A stretch of DNA of 64,000 nucleotides from Candidatus Thiodiazotropha endoloripes (GCF_001708965.1 NZ_LVJW01000003.1:992001-1056000); one strand, 5' to 3'. Shown: positions 1-10,588, counted from the stretch's first letter. Notes: generated by a model from the letters alone, not told the origin. Numbers and translations are program-made.

Positions 1-78
1 TTGGTGGACACTGATCCGCTATGTTTCACCGTTTGCTGTCGTGGTGGTTTTCTTACACGCAATTGGATTGTTTTAACA

Positions 79-510
79 GTGCCGGTCGTCAGAAAGAGCG
101 CGCTGGTAGCCCATTCAGCGCATGAGATGTTTCAATTGGTATGTGCATTTGAAGCCTACCCTGAGTTTCTACCCTGGTGCAGCGACAGTCGCCTGATCTC
201 CCGTACGCCTGAGGAGATCTGCGGTGAACTGGAGGTGTCACGGGTTGGGATCAGGCAGCGGTTTTCCACCTGCAACAAGCTGGTCAAAGACGAGAGAATG
301 GATATTCAGCTGCGGGATGGGCCATTTCAGAAGTTACACGGCAGCTGGCATTTCATCCCTTTGAAGGAGGATGCCTGTAAAGTTGAGCTGGTGCTTGAGT
401 TTGAGTTTGCCGGTCGATTGATCGATGCGGCGTTCGGGCGGGTGTTCAGTCAGATCGCGAATACCCTGGTCGATGCATTTTGTAAACGTGCGGATGAAGT
501 ATACAGGTAG
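79..510 (+). CDS. ratA: RatA/COQ10-like START-domain protein
   Basis: A 143-residue SRPBCC (START-like) protein of the RatA/Coq10 family. These proteins bind ubiquinone-type lipids in respiration; in E. coli RatA was also described as a ribosome anti-association factor. The typical N-terminus (start, two residues, RKSALV, then AFEAYPEFLPWC) is visible, with the C-terminal helix after GRVFSQIANTL. The frame is open to the window edge, but the GTG at 79 aligns with the family start, so the upstream residues are probably untranslated. It lies 8 bp before rnfH, the usual ratA-rnfH pair. Family call is strong; the exact physiological role is uncertain. Confidence 0.9.
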   Translation: MPVVRKSALVAHSAHEMFQLVCAFEAYPEFLPWCSDSRLISRTPEEICGELEVSRVGIRQRFSTCNKLVKDERMDIQLRDGPFQKLHGSWHFIPLKEDACKVELVLEFEFAGRLIDAAFGRVFSQIANTLVDAFCKRADEVYR

Positions 511-518
511 GTCAGTGG

Positions 519-809
519 ATGAAATTTGAAGTCGCTTATGGGAAGTTGGATGAGCAGGTACTGTTGGTTGTGGAGTCCAGTGAACCCCTCACGGTAGAGC
601 AGGCAATCGAGCAGTCTGGCATTCTGCAGCTTTTTCCTGAGATCGACCTGAAAGTCAATAAAACCGGCATTTTTGGCAAAGCGGCCAAATTGGATGCGAT
701 ACTCAATGAGGGTGACCGGGTGGAGATCTACCGGCCGCTGATTGCCGATCCCAAAGAGGCCAGAAAAAAGCGTGCTGCAGAGGGCAAGCCGATGAAAAAG
801 GGCGGTTGA
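519..809 (+). CDS. rnfH: RnfH family ubiquitin-like protein (RatB)
   Basis: A 96-residue member of the RnfH/UPF0125 family, a small beta-grasp (ubiquitin-like) fold. The core shows VEQAIEQSGIL, then DLKVNKTGIFGK and GDRVEIYRPLIADPKEARKK, the family signature. It follows ratA by 8 bp and is probably co-transcribed. The biochemical role is not established in the family; the rnf name comes from co-occurrence with the Rnf electron-transport complex. The lysine-rich tail (KKRAAEGKPMKKGG) is typical. Confidence 0.92.
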   Translation: MKFEVAYGKLDEQVLLVVESSEPLTVEQAIEQSGILQLFPEIDLKVNKTGIFGKAAKLDAILNEGDRVEIYRPLIADPKEARKKRAAEGKPMKKGG

Positions 810-819
810 GCGTCCGGAT

Positions 820-1269
820 CTATTCCGGCTCACCCAGGCCCAGTGAGTACCAAAGTCTCTCCAGAATCCCGAAATCCCCATCGTAATCGGGTACGCTGGC
901 TACCAGCTCACGCTTCTCCTGTTTGGTTTCCACGTTCTCTGCCGCTTTGATATCTCCCTGATAGTGACTCAGCAGATCATGATCAAAAAAGACACTAAAT
1001 CTTTTAATTTCAACGGCTTGGTTTCGGCGTTTGATCGATAGCAGATAGTCCCAGCGGGTGCCGTGAAAGACATCGATCAGCATCGGGGAGCCCAAGGCAA
1101 AACGGACCTGTCTCTGGGTCATGCCGGGTTGCAGCAGAGCAACCATTTCCGGTGTGATGATATTACCCTGCTCAATGTCAGGTGAATGGACCAATGAGAG
1201 CTCCTCCCATGAGGAGCAGGCATTCAACAGGGGAATGATTAACAAAATGAGGATGAGTTTCTTTTTCAT
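820..1269 (-). CDS. bamE: Outer membrane protein assembly factor BamE
   Basis: A 149-residue lipoprotein of the SmpA/OmlA (BamE) family, part of the BAM complex that inserts beta-barrel proteins into the outer membrane. A signal peptide ends in the lipobox LLNAC with Cys18 as the lipidated residue. The BamE core follows: QGNIITPEMVALLQPGMTQRQV, FALGSPMLIDVFHGTRWDYL. It is convergent with rnfH (10 bp apart) and divergent from fur, a common gammaproteobacterial arrangement. The C-terminal tail (about residues 108-149) is acidic and longer than the core domain needs. Confidence 0.95.
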   Translation of the reverse strand: MKKKLILILLIIPLLNACSSWEELSLVHSPDIEQGNIITPEMVALLQPGMTQRQVRFALGSPMLIDVFHGTRWDYLLSIKRRNQAVEIKRFSVFFDHDLLSHYQGDIKAAENVETKQEKRELVASVPDYDGDFGILERLWYSLGLGEPE

Positions 1270-1345
1270 TACAAGTACAATCTATTGACTGCCATCATAA
1301 TAGCGCATTCCAAATCCAAGAAACACTCGTTGGAGATATGTCTGG

Positions 1346-1765
1346 ATGGACAACCAGGATATTCGAAAAGCCGGGCTCAAAGTTACCCTGCCCAGGGTGA
1401 AAATACTCGAGTTACTGGAGAGTAGTGCCCAGCGTCATGTGAGTGCTGAAGATGTCTACAAGATGTTGCTGGAAAAGGGCGAAGAGATTGGCCTGGCAAC
1501 CGTCTATCGTGTGCTAACCCAGTTTGAGTCTGCAGGCCTGGTGACACGGCACAATTTCGAGGGTGGGCATGCGGTATTCGAGCTTGAACGTGGCAACCAT
1601 CATGACCATCTTGTCTGCGTGGTTTGTGGCAAGGTGGAGGAGTTTGTCGACAGCACGATCGAAAACCGGCAAAAGGAGATTGCCAAAGATCATGGTTTTG
1701 AAATTGTGGATCACTCACTGATCATCTATGGTCACTGTGGCAATCCCAAGTGCAATGTAAACTGA
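1346..1765 (+). CDS. fur: Ferric uptake regulator Fur
   Basis: A 139-residue Fur protein, the Fe(II)-responsive repressor of iron uptake. The N-terminal winged helix contains GLKVTLPRVKILELL and the recognition helix ATVYRVLTQFESAGLV. The metal-binding region GNHHDHLVCVVCGKVEEF carries the His-rich sensor site and the first Cys pair; HCGNPKC near the C-terminus carries the second. The start matches the usual MDNQDIRKAGLK N-terminus. It is divergent from bamE over a 76-bp spacer and convergent with recN. Confidence 0.97.
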   Translation: MDNQDIRKAGLKVTLPRVKILELLESSAQRHVSAEDVYKMLLEKGEEIGLATVYRVLTQFESAGLVTRHNFEGGHAVFELERGNHHDHLVCVVCGKVEEFVDSTIENRQKEIAKDHGFEIVDHSLIIYGHCGNPKCNVN

Positions 1766-1797
1766 CGCTGTAGTACCCCCAACCCGCACAAACAGCC

Positions 1798-3471
1798 CTA
1801 CGCATCAGCGGCCAATGTCACCATCTCCTGTGCATGGGCGAGCGTCTGTTCAGTAATTGTTATGCCGCCCAGCATACGGGCAATCTCCTGAATCCGCTGA
1901 TCTTCATCCAACCTGGCGATATCGGTGCTGGTGCTCTTCTGTTGGGTAGTCTTCTGCACTTGGAAATGGTGCATTGCCTGGGCCGCAACCTGGGGCAGGT
2001 GGGTCACGCACAAAATCTGTCGGTTTGAGGAGAGCTTACGCAGCATCTGACCGACAATCTCCGCAACACCACCACCAATACCCACATCAACCTCATCGAA
2101 AATCAGCGTCGGTGTGGTGCCGCACTCGATGGTTGCCACCTGGATGGCGAGACTGATACGGGAGAGTTCACCGCCTGAAGCCACCTTGCTGAGCAGGTCC
2201 AGAGGCAGCCCGGGATTGGCTGAGACCTGGAAATCCACCTGCTCCAGACCGTTTGCCCCGGCCTCTAACGCTTCCAGTGGGGTCAGCAGTACATTGAACT
2301 TGCCACCGGGCATACCCAGTGTCTGCATCGCTTCGCTAATCACCCGGCTCAACCGTTTCGCCGAGGTACGGCGCTTCTTGGAGAGTTGCTCGCCCAGCTT
2401 CAGATAGGCGGCATGTCCGGCCTCAACCTGGTTGGTGAGTTCCGAGAGGGTTTCATCCGCCCCTTCAAGGGTGCTGATTTCGGATTGGATCTGTTGCAGC
2501 TTTTCAGGTAACTGCAGGGGTTTCACCCGGTATTTTCTTGAGGCGTCATGCAGCAGGCCGAGTCGTTCTTCCAGTTGCTGCAGGCCACTCGGATCCAGCG
2601 CAATGTCGTTCAGATAGTTGCGCAGAAAGGCCAGTGCTTCATCGACTTGGATCAGCGCGCTGTCGATCATCTCTCTGGGGTCTTTCAGGCTGCCATCCAG
2701 TTGTTCCATCTCTCTGACCAACTCAAGTGAACGGGAGAGCTGGCTGCGCAGGGAGTGCTGCTCCCCATCCAATCCTGTGAGAATCTCGTTGCAGCTGGTT
2801 CTGATCTGCTCCAGGTGGCTGAGTCGGGTGTGTTCTTTTTCGATTGTGGCGAGCTCATCCGCTGAAACATCGAGTGCGGCAAGCTCCTCGGCCTGATAAC
2901 GGAGCAGGTCCAACCGTGATGCCCGCTCTTCTGTTTCGGCGGTGAGGAGTTGCAGGCGCTTCAGATCCTTCTGGTAGCTTTTATACTGCAGGGCAAGCTG
3001 ATGGCTGAGTTCTGTATGGCCGGCATAGGCGTCCAGCAGTCGCCTTTGGTGATTGGCCTTGAGCAGGGACTGGTGTGCGTGTTGTCCGTGAATTTCAACC
3101 AGCAGATCCCCCAGCTCCTGGAGTTGTTGCATGGGAACACTGCGACCATTGATATAGCAGCGGGAGCGACCCTCTCGGTTGAGACTGCGCCGCAGAATGC
3201 ACTCATCCCCCTCATCCAGATCGTTTTGGCGTAACCAGTGGCCCGCTTCGGGAGTAGTATTGATATCGAACTGTGCTGTAACTTCTGCCCGATCGGCACC
3301 TGAGCGAATCAGACTGTTGTCCGCTTTTTCACCCAGTGCCAGCCCAAGTGCGTCGATGAGGATCGATTTACCTGCGCCGGTTTCACCGGTCAAAGCCGTC
3401 AAACCCCCGAGCAGTTCCAGCGCCATACCGGAGACTACGGCAAGATTATGGATCTGCAGCTGAACTAGCAT
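1798..3471 (-). CDS. recN: DNA repair protein RecN
   Basis: A 557-residue SMC-like ATPase that acts in double-strand-break repair. The Walker A motif TGETGAGKSILIDALGL is near residue 30. A long coiled-coil region follows, then the ABC signature VASGGELSRISLAIQ and Walker B PTLIFDEVDVGIGG near the C-terminus. The frame is open to 3498, but MLVQLQIHNLAVV at 3471 matches the family start. This start overlaps the end of nadK by 7 bp, so the two genes are translationally linked (nadK-recN, a classic pair). Confidence 0.97.
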   Translation of the reverse strand: MLVQLQIHNLAVVSGMALELLGGLTALTGETGAGKSILIDALGLALGEKADNSLIRSGADRAEVTAQFDINTTPEAGHWLRQNDLDEGDECILRRSLNREGRSRCYINGRSVPMQQLQELGDLLVEIHGQHAHQSLLKANHQRRLLDAYAGHTELSHQLALQYKSYQKDLKRLQLLTAETEERASRLDLLRYQAEELAALDVSADELATIEKEHTRLSHLEQIRTSCNEILTGLDGEQHSLRSQLSRSLELVREMEQLDGSLKDPREMIDSALIQVDEALAFLRNYLNDIALDPSGLQQLEERLGLLHDASRKYRVKPLQLPEKLQQIQSEISTLEGADETLSELTNQVEAGHAAYLKLGEQLSKKRRTSAKRLSRVISEAMQTLGMPGGKFNVLLTPLEALEAGANGLEQVDFQVSANPGLPLDLLSKVASGGELSRISLAIQVATIECGTTPTLIFDEVDVGIGGGVAEIVGQMLRKLSSNRQILCVTHLPQVAAQAMHHFQVQKTTQQKSTSTDIARLDEDQRIQEIARMLGGITITEQTLAHAQEMVTLAADA

Positions 3472-4358
3472 CGGTTCTTTTTTGGGTTTTCCGCCCACCC
3501 GAGCTTGGCCCTGAGTATGCTGTAGTAGTCGTATCCGGTGGGGTGGATCAGCCGGACCTGATGTTCTGCCTTGCGAATGCGGATCACCTCTCCCGGCATG
3601 GCGGGAATGGTGGCCTGTCCATCACAGGTGATCTGAACATCCTCTGTATGATCGGGGTGAAGTCGGATCTCGATCAAACTGTCACCATCCACAACAATCG
3701 GGCGATTACTCAGAGTGTGGGGGCAGATCGGAACCAACGCGATCGCATTCAATGATGGGTGCAGCAGGGGGCCACCGCCGGAGAGTGCGTAGGCGGTCGA
3801 GCCGGTGGGCGTGGAGACGATCAATCCGTCGGAGCGTTGGTCGTTGACCAGCTGATCATCCACATAGGTTTCGAACTCAATCATCCGGGCGATATTCCAT
3901 TTGTGCAGCACCACATCATTGAAGGCCAGGATATTCTGATTTTCCGAAGATTCATCACCCATACTGACCTCGAGCAGAAAGCGGACCTCCTGTTCATATT
4001 TTCCGTTGAGGATCGCTGTCAGCTGCTGGGTCATCTCTTCTGGTGAGATATCCACCAGAAAACCCAATCGACCGAGGTTTATGCCCAATAAGGGAATATT
4101 CTGCTGGGAGAGTACCCGCGCCGCATGCAGCAGGGTGCCGTCGCCGCCAACCACAATCACCAGGTCACTGTGTTTGGGCAGGTCGATCTCAGGGACGCTG
4201 GAGACCGGATTGTTGTTGAGCATCCGGCAGGTCTCCTCCTCAATGACCACCTCGTGCTGATGTTCAATCAGGTAGTCGTAGAGTCGCAGGAGAGTCTGTT
4301 TGACTATCGGGTCACCATGTTTTCCAATCAGTCCGATTTGCTGAAACCGCTTGTGCAT
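3465..4358 (-). CDS. nadK: NAD kinase
   Basis: A 297-residue ATP-NAD kinase that makes NADP+ from NAD+ in the cytoplasm. The diagnostic GGDGT motif is at about residues 71-75 within VIVVGGDGTLLHAARVL. The NAD-binding segment SDGLIVSTPTGSTAYALSGG comes later, and LAFNDVVLHK contributes the conserved ND pair. Length fits the family. It is divergent from hrcA and overlaps recN downstream by 7 bp. Confidence 0.97.
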   Translation of the reverse strand: MHKRFQQIGLIGKHGDPIVKQTLLRLYDYLIEHQHEVVIEEETCRMLNNNPVSSVPEIDLPKHSDLVIVVGGDGTLLHAARVLSQQNIPLLGINLGRLGFLVDISPEEMTQQLTAILNGKYEQEVRFLLEVSMGDESSENQNILAFNDVVLHKWNIARMIEFETYVDDQLVNDQRSDGLIVSTPTGSTAYALSGGGPLLHPSLNAIALVPICPHTLSNRPIVVDGDSLIEIRLHPDHTEDVQITCDGQATIPAMPGEVIRIRKAEHQVRLIHPTGYDYYSILRAKLGWAENPKKNRC

Positions 4359-4476
4359 ACCTGGTGCTAGGCTCGTGGCTGGGGTCTAAGATTAAATGCT
4401 TGAAAAAGCGCCATTCCTCAACGTTAGCATGGTGCCATGGGCAATCCAAGAGGGGAGTGCCCGGGAAGCGGAATGC

Positions 4477-4540
4477 TTGACTAGGTGAATTTGAATTGCT
4501 AGCTTTCCATACATTGGCACTCGTTAGGAATGAGTGCTAA
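4477..4540 (+). promoter_or_regulatory. hrcA promoter with CIRCE operator
   Basis: A CIRCE element occupies 4514-4540: TTGGCACTC, a 9-bp spacer, then GAGTGCTAA. This matches the HrcA operator consensus TTAGCACTC-N9-GAGTGCTAA with one substitution. A sigma-70-like -35 (TTGACT, 4477-4482) with a 17-bp spacer and a weak -10 (TAGCTT, 4500-4505) would start transcription around 4512, just before the operator. HrcA bound here would block its own transcription. The operator is seen directly; the promoter boxes are inference. Confidence 0.9.
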
Positions 4541-4560
4541 TCATCATCCCGGAGACTCCC

Positions 4561-5619
4561 TTGTCAGAGAACAAATCGGTCAATGAAACCGTGGTCAGTG
4601 AGCGCGCGCAGCATTTCCTGAAAGCGCTGATTGAACGCTATATCAAAGAAGGACAGCCTGTGGGTTCGCGTACCCTGGCAAAAGACACCGGTCTGGATCT
4701 CAGTCCTGCCACGGTACGGAATGTCCTGGCCGACCTGGAGGACCTGGGACTGGTCTCTTCACCCCATACCTCGGCCGGCCGGGTACCCACCATCACCGGT
4801 TACCGGATGTTCATCGATTCCCTGCTGACCGTGCAGGATCTGAAAAAGGCGGAAGTGGAGAAGATCCGTTCTGAATTGATCATGGGGGGCGAGGAGAGCA
4901 AAGCACTGCTCGCATCGGCCTCCCGTCTGCTCTCCGGTGTGACCCACATGGCGGGTGTGGTGACCCTGCCAAGGCGTGAGAAGACCACCTTCCGTCAAAT
5001 CGAGTTTCTGCCTCTCTCTGAACATCGGGTTCTGGGTATTCTGGTGACCGATGCGGGCGAGGTCCACAACCGGATTCTGCACACCCACAGGGATTTCGAG
5101 CGGATTGAGCTGGAGCAGGCGGCCAATTTCCTCACCAACTCCTTTGCCGGGCGCGATATGGATCTGGTGCGCCAGCGTCTGCTGCAGGAGCTGAATGATG
5201 CCCGGGATCACTTCGATCAGATGATGACCCAGGCCCTCAGCATGGCCGGCGAGGTGGTCAATGCCAGTGAGTCGGAAGAGGACTGCATGATTGCAGGACA
5301 GACCAATTTAATGGAATTTGCTGAACTTTCCGGGCTGGATCAGCTGCGCAAGCTGTTCGATGCCTTTACTGAGAAACGCGAGATTCTGCATCTGCTGGAT
5401 CAGTTTCAGAACGCCGACGGGGTACAGATCTTCATCGGTGAGGAGTCTGGATATCAACTGCTCAACGGCTGCTCTATCGTCACCGCTCCCTACCAGGTTA
5501 ATGAAGAGATGGTCGGTATGCTGGGTGTGATCGGACCAACCCGTATGAACTACGAGCGGGTCATACCGGTGGTCGATATCACCGCAAAAATTCTCAGTGC
5601 AGCCTTGAAAAAAAATTAA
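4561..5619 (+). CDS. hrcA: Heat-inducible transcription repressor HrcA
   Basis: A 352-residue HrcA, the repressor that binds CIRCE and is titrated by chaperonin status. The N-terminal winged helix shows ERYIKEGQPVGSRTLAK, then ATVRNVLADLEDLGLVSSPH and TSAGRVPTITGYR. The GAF-like dimerisation and sensor part follows. The frame stays open upstream to a GTG at 4534, but that lies inside the CIRCE operator. I chose the TTG at 4561, which has GGAG six bases upstream and gives the standard length. It heads the hrcA-grpE-dnaK-dnaJ cluster. Confidence 0.95.
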   Translation: MSENKSVNETVVSERAQHFLKALIERYIKEGQPVGSRTLAKDTGLDLSPATVRNVLADLEDLGLVSSPHTSAGRVPTITGYRMFIDSLLTVQDLKKAEVEKIRSELIMGGEESKALLASASRLLSGVTHMAGVVTLPRREKTTFRQIEFLPLSEHRVLGILVTDAGEVHNRILHTHRDFERIELEQAANFLTNSFAGRDMDLVRQRLLQELNDARDHFDQMMTQALSMAGEVVNASESEEDCMIAGQTNLMEFAELSGLDQLRKLFDAFTEKREILHLLDQFQNADGVQIFIGEESGYQLLNGCSIVTAPYQVNEEMVGMLGVIGPTRMNYERVIPVVDITAKILSAALKKN

Positions 5620-5642
5620 TCATCCCAATCTGACAAAAGATT

Positions 5643-5659
5643 GCCCCGAAAATCGGGGC
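5643..5659 (+). terminator. hrcA-grpE intergenic hairpin
   Basis: A perfect 7-bp stem GCCCCGA/TCGGGGC with an AAA loop lies 24 bp after the hrcA stop and 38 bp before the grpE start. The downstream tract (TCTATATGTCGTTCT) is T-rich but interrupted, so it may be a leaky attenuator or an mRNA processing/stability hairpin. Confidence 0.5.
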
Positions 5660-5696
5660 TCTATATGTCGTTCTAATTTAGTTGAGGTCAAACCAA

Positions 5697-6314
5697 GTGA
5701 TAGATAAGGATCAACCACAAGATTCGGCAGAGAATGTGGAAGAACCACAGGCCCAGGTGGAAGAGCCTGTTGCCGAGAATGAGGTGATTGAGGAGGCGGC
5801 TGCTTCTGATCAGGACCATCAGGAGCTGACCAAGTTGCTCGAAGATGCCCGCTCAAAGGCGGATGAGCACTGGGATCAGGTGATGCGGATGCGGGCTGAA
5901 ATGGACAATCTGCGCAAACGCAGCCAGCGGGACCTGGAAAATGCCCATAAATTCGCCTTGGATAAGATCTCACAAGATATGCTGCAGGTGTGGGACAGTC
6001 TGGAGCTTGGCTATCAGGCCTCCCTGGACGATAGCGCGGATATCGACAAGATCCGTGAAGGAACCGAGCTGACCCTGAAACTGCTGGTGGATGTGATGAA
6101 TCGCCACGGGATCGAGCAGGTGGACCCTGAGGGTGAGGCCTTCAATCCTGAGTTCCATCAGGCGATGTCGATGCAGGAGCGTGATGATGTGGAGCCCAAC
6201 ACCGTCGTGGCGGTTGTACAGAAGGGCTATCTGCTCAATGGACGGCTGCTGAGACCGGCGATGGTGATGGTCTCCAAGGCCTCATCAGGCGCATCGATCG
6301 ATGAGCAGGCTTGA
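5697..6314 (+). CDS. grpE: Nucleotide exchange factor GrpE
   Basis: A 205-residue GrpE, the exchange factor that releases ADP from DnaK. The N-terminus is acidic and disordered, followed by the long coiled-coil helix (DHWDQVMRMRAEMDNLRKR-like region) and the beta-wing domain with GIEQVDPEGEAFNPEFHQAM and the terminal RPAMVMVSK. The frame opens with TTG at 5682, but GTG at 5697 has GAGG nine bases upstream and is preferred. It lies between hrcA and dnaK; its stop codon overlaps the -35 box of a putative sigma-32 promoter for dnaK. Confidence 0.95.
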   Translation: MIDKDQPQDSAENVEEPQAQVEEPVAENEVIEEAAASDQDHQELTKLLEDARSKADEHWDQVMRMRAEMDNLRKRSQRDLENAHKFALDKISQDMLQVWDSLELGYQASLDDSADIDKIREGTELTLKLLVDVMNRHGIEQVDPEGEAFNPEFHQAMSMQERDDVEPNTVVAVVQKGYLLNGRLLRPAMVMVSKASSGASIDEQA

Positions 6315-6338
6315 AACCCGCACAGATGACCCCACATT
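6310..6338 (+). promoter_or_regulatory. Sigma-32 heat-shock promoter for dnaK
   Basis: CTTGAA at 6310-6315 and CCCCACAT at 6330-6337 are separated by 14 bp. This fits the RpoH consensus CTTGAA-N11-16-CCCCATNT well. The -35 overlaps the grpE stop codon and transcription would begin about 50 bp before the dnaK ATG. It implies that dnaK can be transcribed separately from hrcA-grpE, under heat-shock sigma control. Seen in sequence; activity is inferred. Confidence 0.8.
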
Positions 6339-6395
6339 AGGGACAGTCATCAAGAAATATTACTTATTTATAAAGATTTCGGAGAGTTAAACATC

Positions 6396-8339
6396 ATGGG
6401 CAAGATCATCGGTATCGACCTGGGAACCACCAATTCCTGTGTTGCTGTCATGGAAGGGAGTGCTACCAAGGTCATTGAAAACAGTGAGGGCGATCGTACG
6501 ACCCCATCGATTATCGCCTATAGCAACGACGGTGAGATTCTGGTTGGCCAGTCCGCCAAACGCCAGGCCGTTACCAATCCTCAGAACACCCTGTTCGCCA
6601 TCAAACGCCTGATTGGCCGCATGTTCAAAGACAAAGTGGTTCAGCGGGATGCCGACATGGTGCCATATAAAATCGTCCAGGCGGACAATGGTGATGCCTG
6701 GGTAGAAGTGAATGGCAAAAAGATGGCGCCGCCGGAGATCTCAGCGAAGATCCTGCAGAAGATGAAAAAGACTGCAGAAGACTATCTGGGTGAGACGGTC
6801 AGCGAGGCTGTGATCACGGTTCCGGCTTACTTCAACGACTCCCAGCGTCAGGCCACCAAGGATGCCGGGCGCATCGCCGGTCTCGATGTGAAGCGGATCA
6901 TCAATGAGCCGACCGCAGCCGCTTTGGCCTACGGTATGGACAAAAAGCGCGGTGACCAGACTCTGGCGGTATACGACCTGGGTGGTGGTACCTTCGATAT
7001 CTCGATCATCGAAATCGCCGAGATTGATGGCGAGCACCAGTTTGAAGTGCTCTCAACCAACGGCGACACCTTCCTCGGTGGTGAAGACTTTGATTTGCGC
7101 ATCATCGACCACCTGGTGGATGAGTTCAAAAAGGATCAGGGTTTCGACCTGCGCAACGATCCGTTGGCGCTGCAACGTCTGAAAGAGGGGGCCGAGAAGG
7201 CGAAAATCGAGCTCTCATCGAGTCAGCAGACCGACATCAATCTGCCCTATATCACCGCAGATGCCAGTGGTCCGAAACATCTGAACCTGAAACTGACCCG
7301 CTCCAAACTGGAATCCCTGGTCGACGACCTGGTCAGTCGAACCATCGAGCCCTGTAAAGTGGCGCTGAAGGATGCCGGTGTTGATGCCTCCAAGATCGAT
7401 GAGATCATCCTGGTGGGTGGTCAGAGCCGTATGCCCAAAGTACAGGAAGCGGTTAAAGCGTTCTTCGGTAAGGACCCGCGTAAGGATGTCAATCCCGATG
7501 AGGCCGTGGCGATCGGTGCCGCGATCCAGGGCGGTGTCCTGGGTGGTGAGGTTAAAGATGTTCTGTTGCTGGATGTCACACCACTCTCCCTGGGTATCGA
7601 AACCCTCGGTGGGGTGATGACCAAGCTGATCGAGAAGAACACCACGATCCCGACTACGGCTTCGCAGGTCTTTTCCACGGCGGATGACAACCAGACGGCG
7701 GTGACCGTGCATGTACTGCAGGGTGAGCGTGAACAGGCCGGGGCCAACAAATCCCTGGGTCGTTTCGACCTCAGCGACATCCCGCCGGCACCTCGCGGCG
7801 TACCTCAGATCGAGGTCAGCTTCGACATCGATGCCAACGGTATCCTGAATGTCTCAGCCAAAGACAAGGCAACCGGCAAGGAGCAGTCGATCGTGATCAA
7901 GGCCTCTTCCGGTCTGAGTGACGATGAGATCGACCGTATGGTCAACGATGCGGAAGCCCATGCCGATGAGGATCGCAAGTTCCATGAATTGGTCGCAGCA
8001 CGCAATCAAGCCGATTCCATGATCCACGCCACCAAGAAGTCGATGGAAGAGCTGGGTGAGGATAAGCTGGAAGCGGGTGAAAAAGAGGCCATCGAAGGTG
8101 CCATCAAGGATCTTGAGGCGGTGATGAGTGGCGATGACAAAGAGGTTATCGAAGAGAAAACCAAGGCTTTGGCCGAGGCCTCAGGTAAAATGGCTGAACG
8201 CCTCTACGCTCAGAAGGGAGCTGACGCCGGAGAAGGCACAGCGCCTGGTGCGGAAGCGGAGCCGGAAGGCACTGCTGGTGCGGCGGATGACGATGTGGTC
8301 GATGCCGAGTTCGAAGAGGTCAAAGACAACAAGAATTAG
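6396..8339 (+). CDS. dnaK: Molecular chaperone DnaK (Hsp70)
   Basis: A 647-residue Hsp70. The ATPase domain has [16 protein letters not shown] at the N-terminus, [17 protein letters not shown], and the phosphate-2 motif [12 protein letters not shown]. The substrate-binding domain starts after [20 protein letters not shown]. The helical lid ends in the acidic tail [14 protein letters not shown], which is typical of DnaK. A GGAGAG ribosome-binding site precedes the ATG. It is expected to be transcribed from the sigma-32 promoter overlapping the end of grpE and partly terminated before dnaJ. Confidence 0.99.
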   Translation: MGKIIGIDLGTTNSCVAVMEGSATKVIENSEGDRTTPSIIAYSNDGEILVGQSAKRQAVTNPQNTLFAIKRLIGRMFKDKVVQRDADMVPYKIVQADNGDAWVEVNGKKMAPPEISAKILQKMKKTAEDYLGETVSEAVITVPAYFNDSQRQATKDAGRIAGLDVKRIINEPTAAALAYGMDKKRGDQTLAVYDLGGGTFDISIIEIAEIDGEHQFEVLSTNGDTFLGGEDFDLRIIDHLVDEFKKDQGFDLRNDPLALQRLKEGAEKAKIELSSSQQTDINLPYITADASGPKHLNLKLTRSKLESLVDDLVSRTIEPCKVALKDAGVDASKIDEIILVGGQSRMPKVQEAVKAFFGKDPRKDVNPDEAVAIGAAIQGGVLGGEVKDVLLLDVTPLSLGIETLGGVMTKLIEKNTTIPTTASQVFSTADDNQTAVTVHVLQGEREQAGANKSLGRFDLSDIPPAPRGVPQIEVSFDIDANGILNVSAKDKATGKEQSIVIKASSGLSDDEIDRMVNDAEAHADEDRKFHELVAARNQADSMIHATKKSMEELGEDKLEAGEKEAIEGAIKDLEAVMSGDDKEVIEEKTKALAEASGKMAERLYAQKGADAGEGTAPGAEAEPEGTAGAADDDVVDAEFEEVKDNKN

Positions 8340-8358
8340 TCTGTCTTTGTCGCCATTG

Positions 8359-8392
8359 AACCGTACATCGGCTCGCCCGGTGTACGGTTTTT
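8359..8392 (+). terminator. Terminator between dnaK and dnaJ
   Basis: AACCGTACA (8359-8367) pairs with TGTACGGTT (8381-8389); further pairs (CGG/CCG) form inside. The stem runs into TTTTT (8388-8392). It is a good intrinsic terminator about 20 bp after the dnaK stop, so dnaJ would be made by read-through or from its own promoter. Confidence 0.8.
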
Positions 8393-8497
8393 GGCGTTAT
8401 ACCGAAGCCTGAAAAACAGGGTGGGATTGCGGTAAAACAGCTGTTTGAAGTGATCTCTAATTAACAGAACACAGATAGTTTGCAGACAGAAGCAACC

Positions 8498-9634
8498 ATG
8501 GCGAAAAGAGATTATTACGAAGTATTGGGCGTTAACAAGAACGCCAGTGAGGCCGAAATCAAAAAGGCCTATCGCCGGTTGGCCATGAAACATCATCCGG
8601 ATCGCAATACCGGTGATGCGGCTGCCTCTGCCGAGAAGAGTTTCAAAGAGGCCAAAGAGGCCTATGAGATCCTCTCGGATGCACAGAAACGTGCCGCCTA
8701 TGACCAGTTTGGTCATGCGGGTGTCGATCAGACCATGGGTGGTGGATTCGGTGGTGGTGATGCCAGCTTTTCCGACATCTTTGGAGATGTGTTTGGCGAT
8801 ATCTTCGGTGGTGCGCGTGGTGGTGGCGGTTCCCGTGTGCATCGGGGCGCCGATCTGCGCTACAACCTGCAACTCTCCCTGGAAGATGCGGTTGCGGGAA
8901 CCACCGTCAAGATTCGCGTGCCTACCCTGGTGAAGTGCGAAACCTGTGGCGGCAGTGGTGCCAAGAAAGGTTCCACTCCCAAGACCTGTGATACTTGCGC
9001 CGGTCATGGCCAGGTCAGAATGCAGCAGGGATTCTTCTCGGTTCAGCAGACCTGTCCGCGTTGTCACGGCAAAGGCACCGTAATCGACAATCCCTGTCCC
9101 AAGTGTCAGGGGCAAGGTCGGATTCAAGAGCATAAAACCCTCTCTGTGAAGGTGCCGCCGGGTGTCGATTCCGGGGATCGGATTCGCCTGGCCGGAGAAG
9201 GCGAAGCGGGCGAGAGCGGTGGACCTCCCGGGGATCTCTATGTTCAGGTCGCCGTCAAACCCCACTCCATATTCAGTCGGGAAGACAACCATCTGTTCTG
9301 CGAGGTGCCGATCAGTTTTGTGATTGCCGCCCTGGGTGGCGAGTTGGAAGTGCCGACACTGGACGGCAAAGTGATGCTGAAAATTCCTGCCGGTACCCAG
9401 ACCGGACGTCTGTTCCGGATGCGTGGTAAAGGCGTCAAGCCAGTGCGTGGTGGACCGGTTGGTGACCTGATGTGTCGGGTTCTGGTTGAAACACCGGTGA
9501 AACTGACCAATGAGCAGGAAGAGCTGCTACAGCGCTTTGATGAAACCATGAAGCGTGGCGGGGCAAAACACAGCCCACACTCCACCAGCTGGGTGGATGG
9601 GGTGAAGAAGTTCTTTGAGAATATGGGTTTCTGA
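8498..9634 (+). CDS. dnaJ: Chaperone protein DnaJ
   Basis: A 378-residue type I DnaJ (Hsp40) that delivers substrates to DnaK and stimulates its ATPase. The J-domain begins [12 protein letters not shown] and carries HPD in [11 protein letters not shown] Gly/Phe-rich linker follows ([22 protein letters not shown]). Four CxxCxGxG zinc repeats are present ([32 protein letters not shown]), then the C-terminal client-binding domains. The frame opens at 8480, but the conserved start is the ATG at 8498. Confidence 0.98.
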   Translation: MAKRDYYEVLGVNKNASEAEIKKAYRRLAMKHHPDRNTGDAAASAEKSFKEAKEAYEILSDAQKRAAYDQFGHAGVDQTMGGGFGGGDASFSDIFGDVFGDIFGGARGGGGSRVHRGADLRYNLQLSLEDAVAGTTVKIRVPTLVKCETCGGSGAKKGSTPKTCDTCAGHGQVRMQQGFFSVQQTCPRCHGKGTVIDNPCPKCQGQGRIQEHKTLSVKVPPGVDSGDRIRLAGEGEAGESGGPPGDLYVQVAVKPHSIFSREDNHLFCEVPISFVIAALGGELEVPTLDGKVMLKIPAGTQTGRLFRMRGKGVKPVRGGPVGDLMCRVLVETPVKLTNEQEELLQRFDETMKRGGAKHSPHSTSWVDGVKKFFENMGF

Positions 9635-9775
9635 AGTTTTACGCTCAATCACAATGAACCGAGCTGCGCTCAATACGGCGACAAACCGAAGTGCTGTTGC
9701 GATTTAATATTCGCTCACTCTGTTAGCCGGGTGCATAAACAGCAGGCCGATTGATTTCGTGTGAATAGATCCTAG

Positions 9776-10588
<813 letters not shown>

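Noticed and set aside
8336-9292. A 318-codon minus-strand frame across dnaJ
   Set aside because: Its Gly/Thr-rich composition mirrors the dnaJ Gly-rich and zinc-finger codons; dnaJ on the plus strand is certain.
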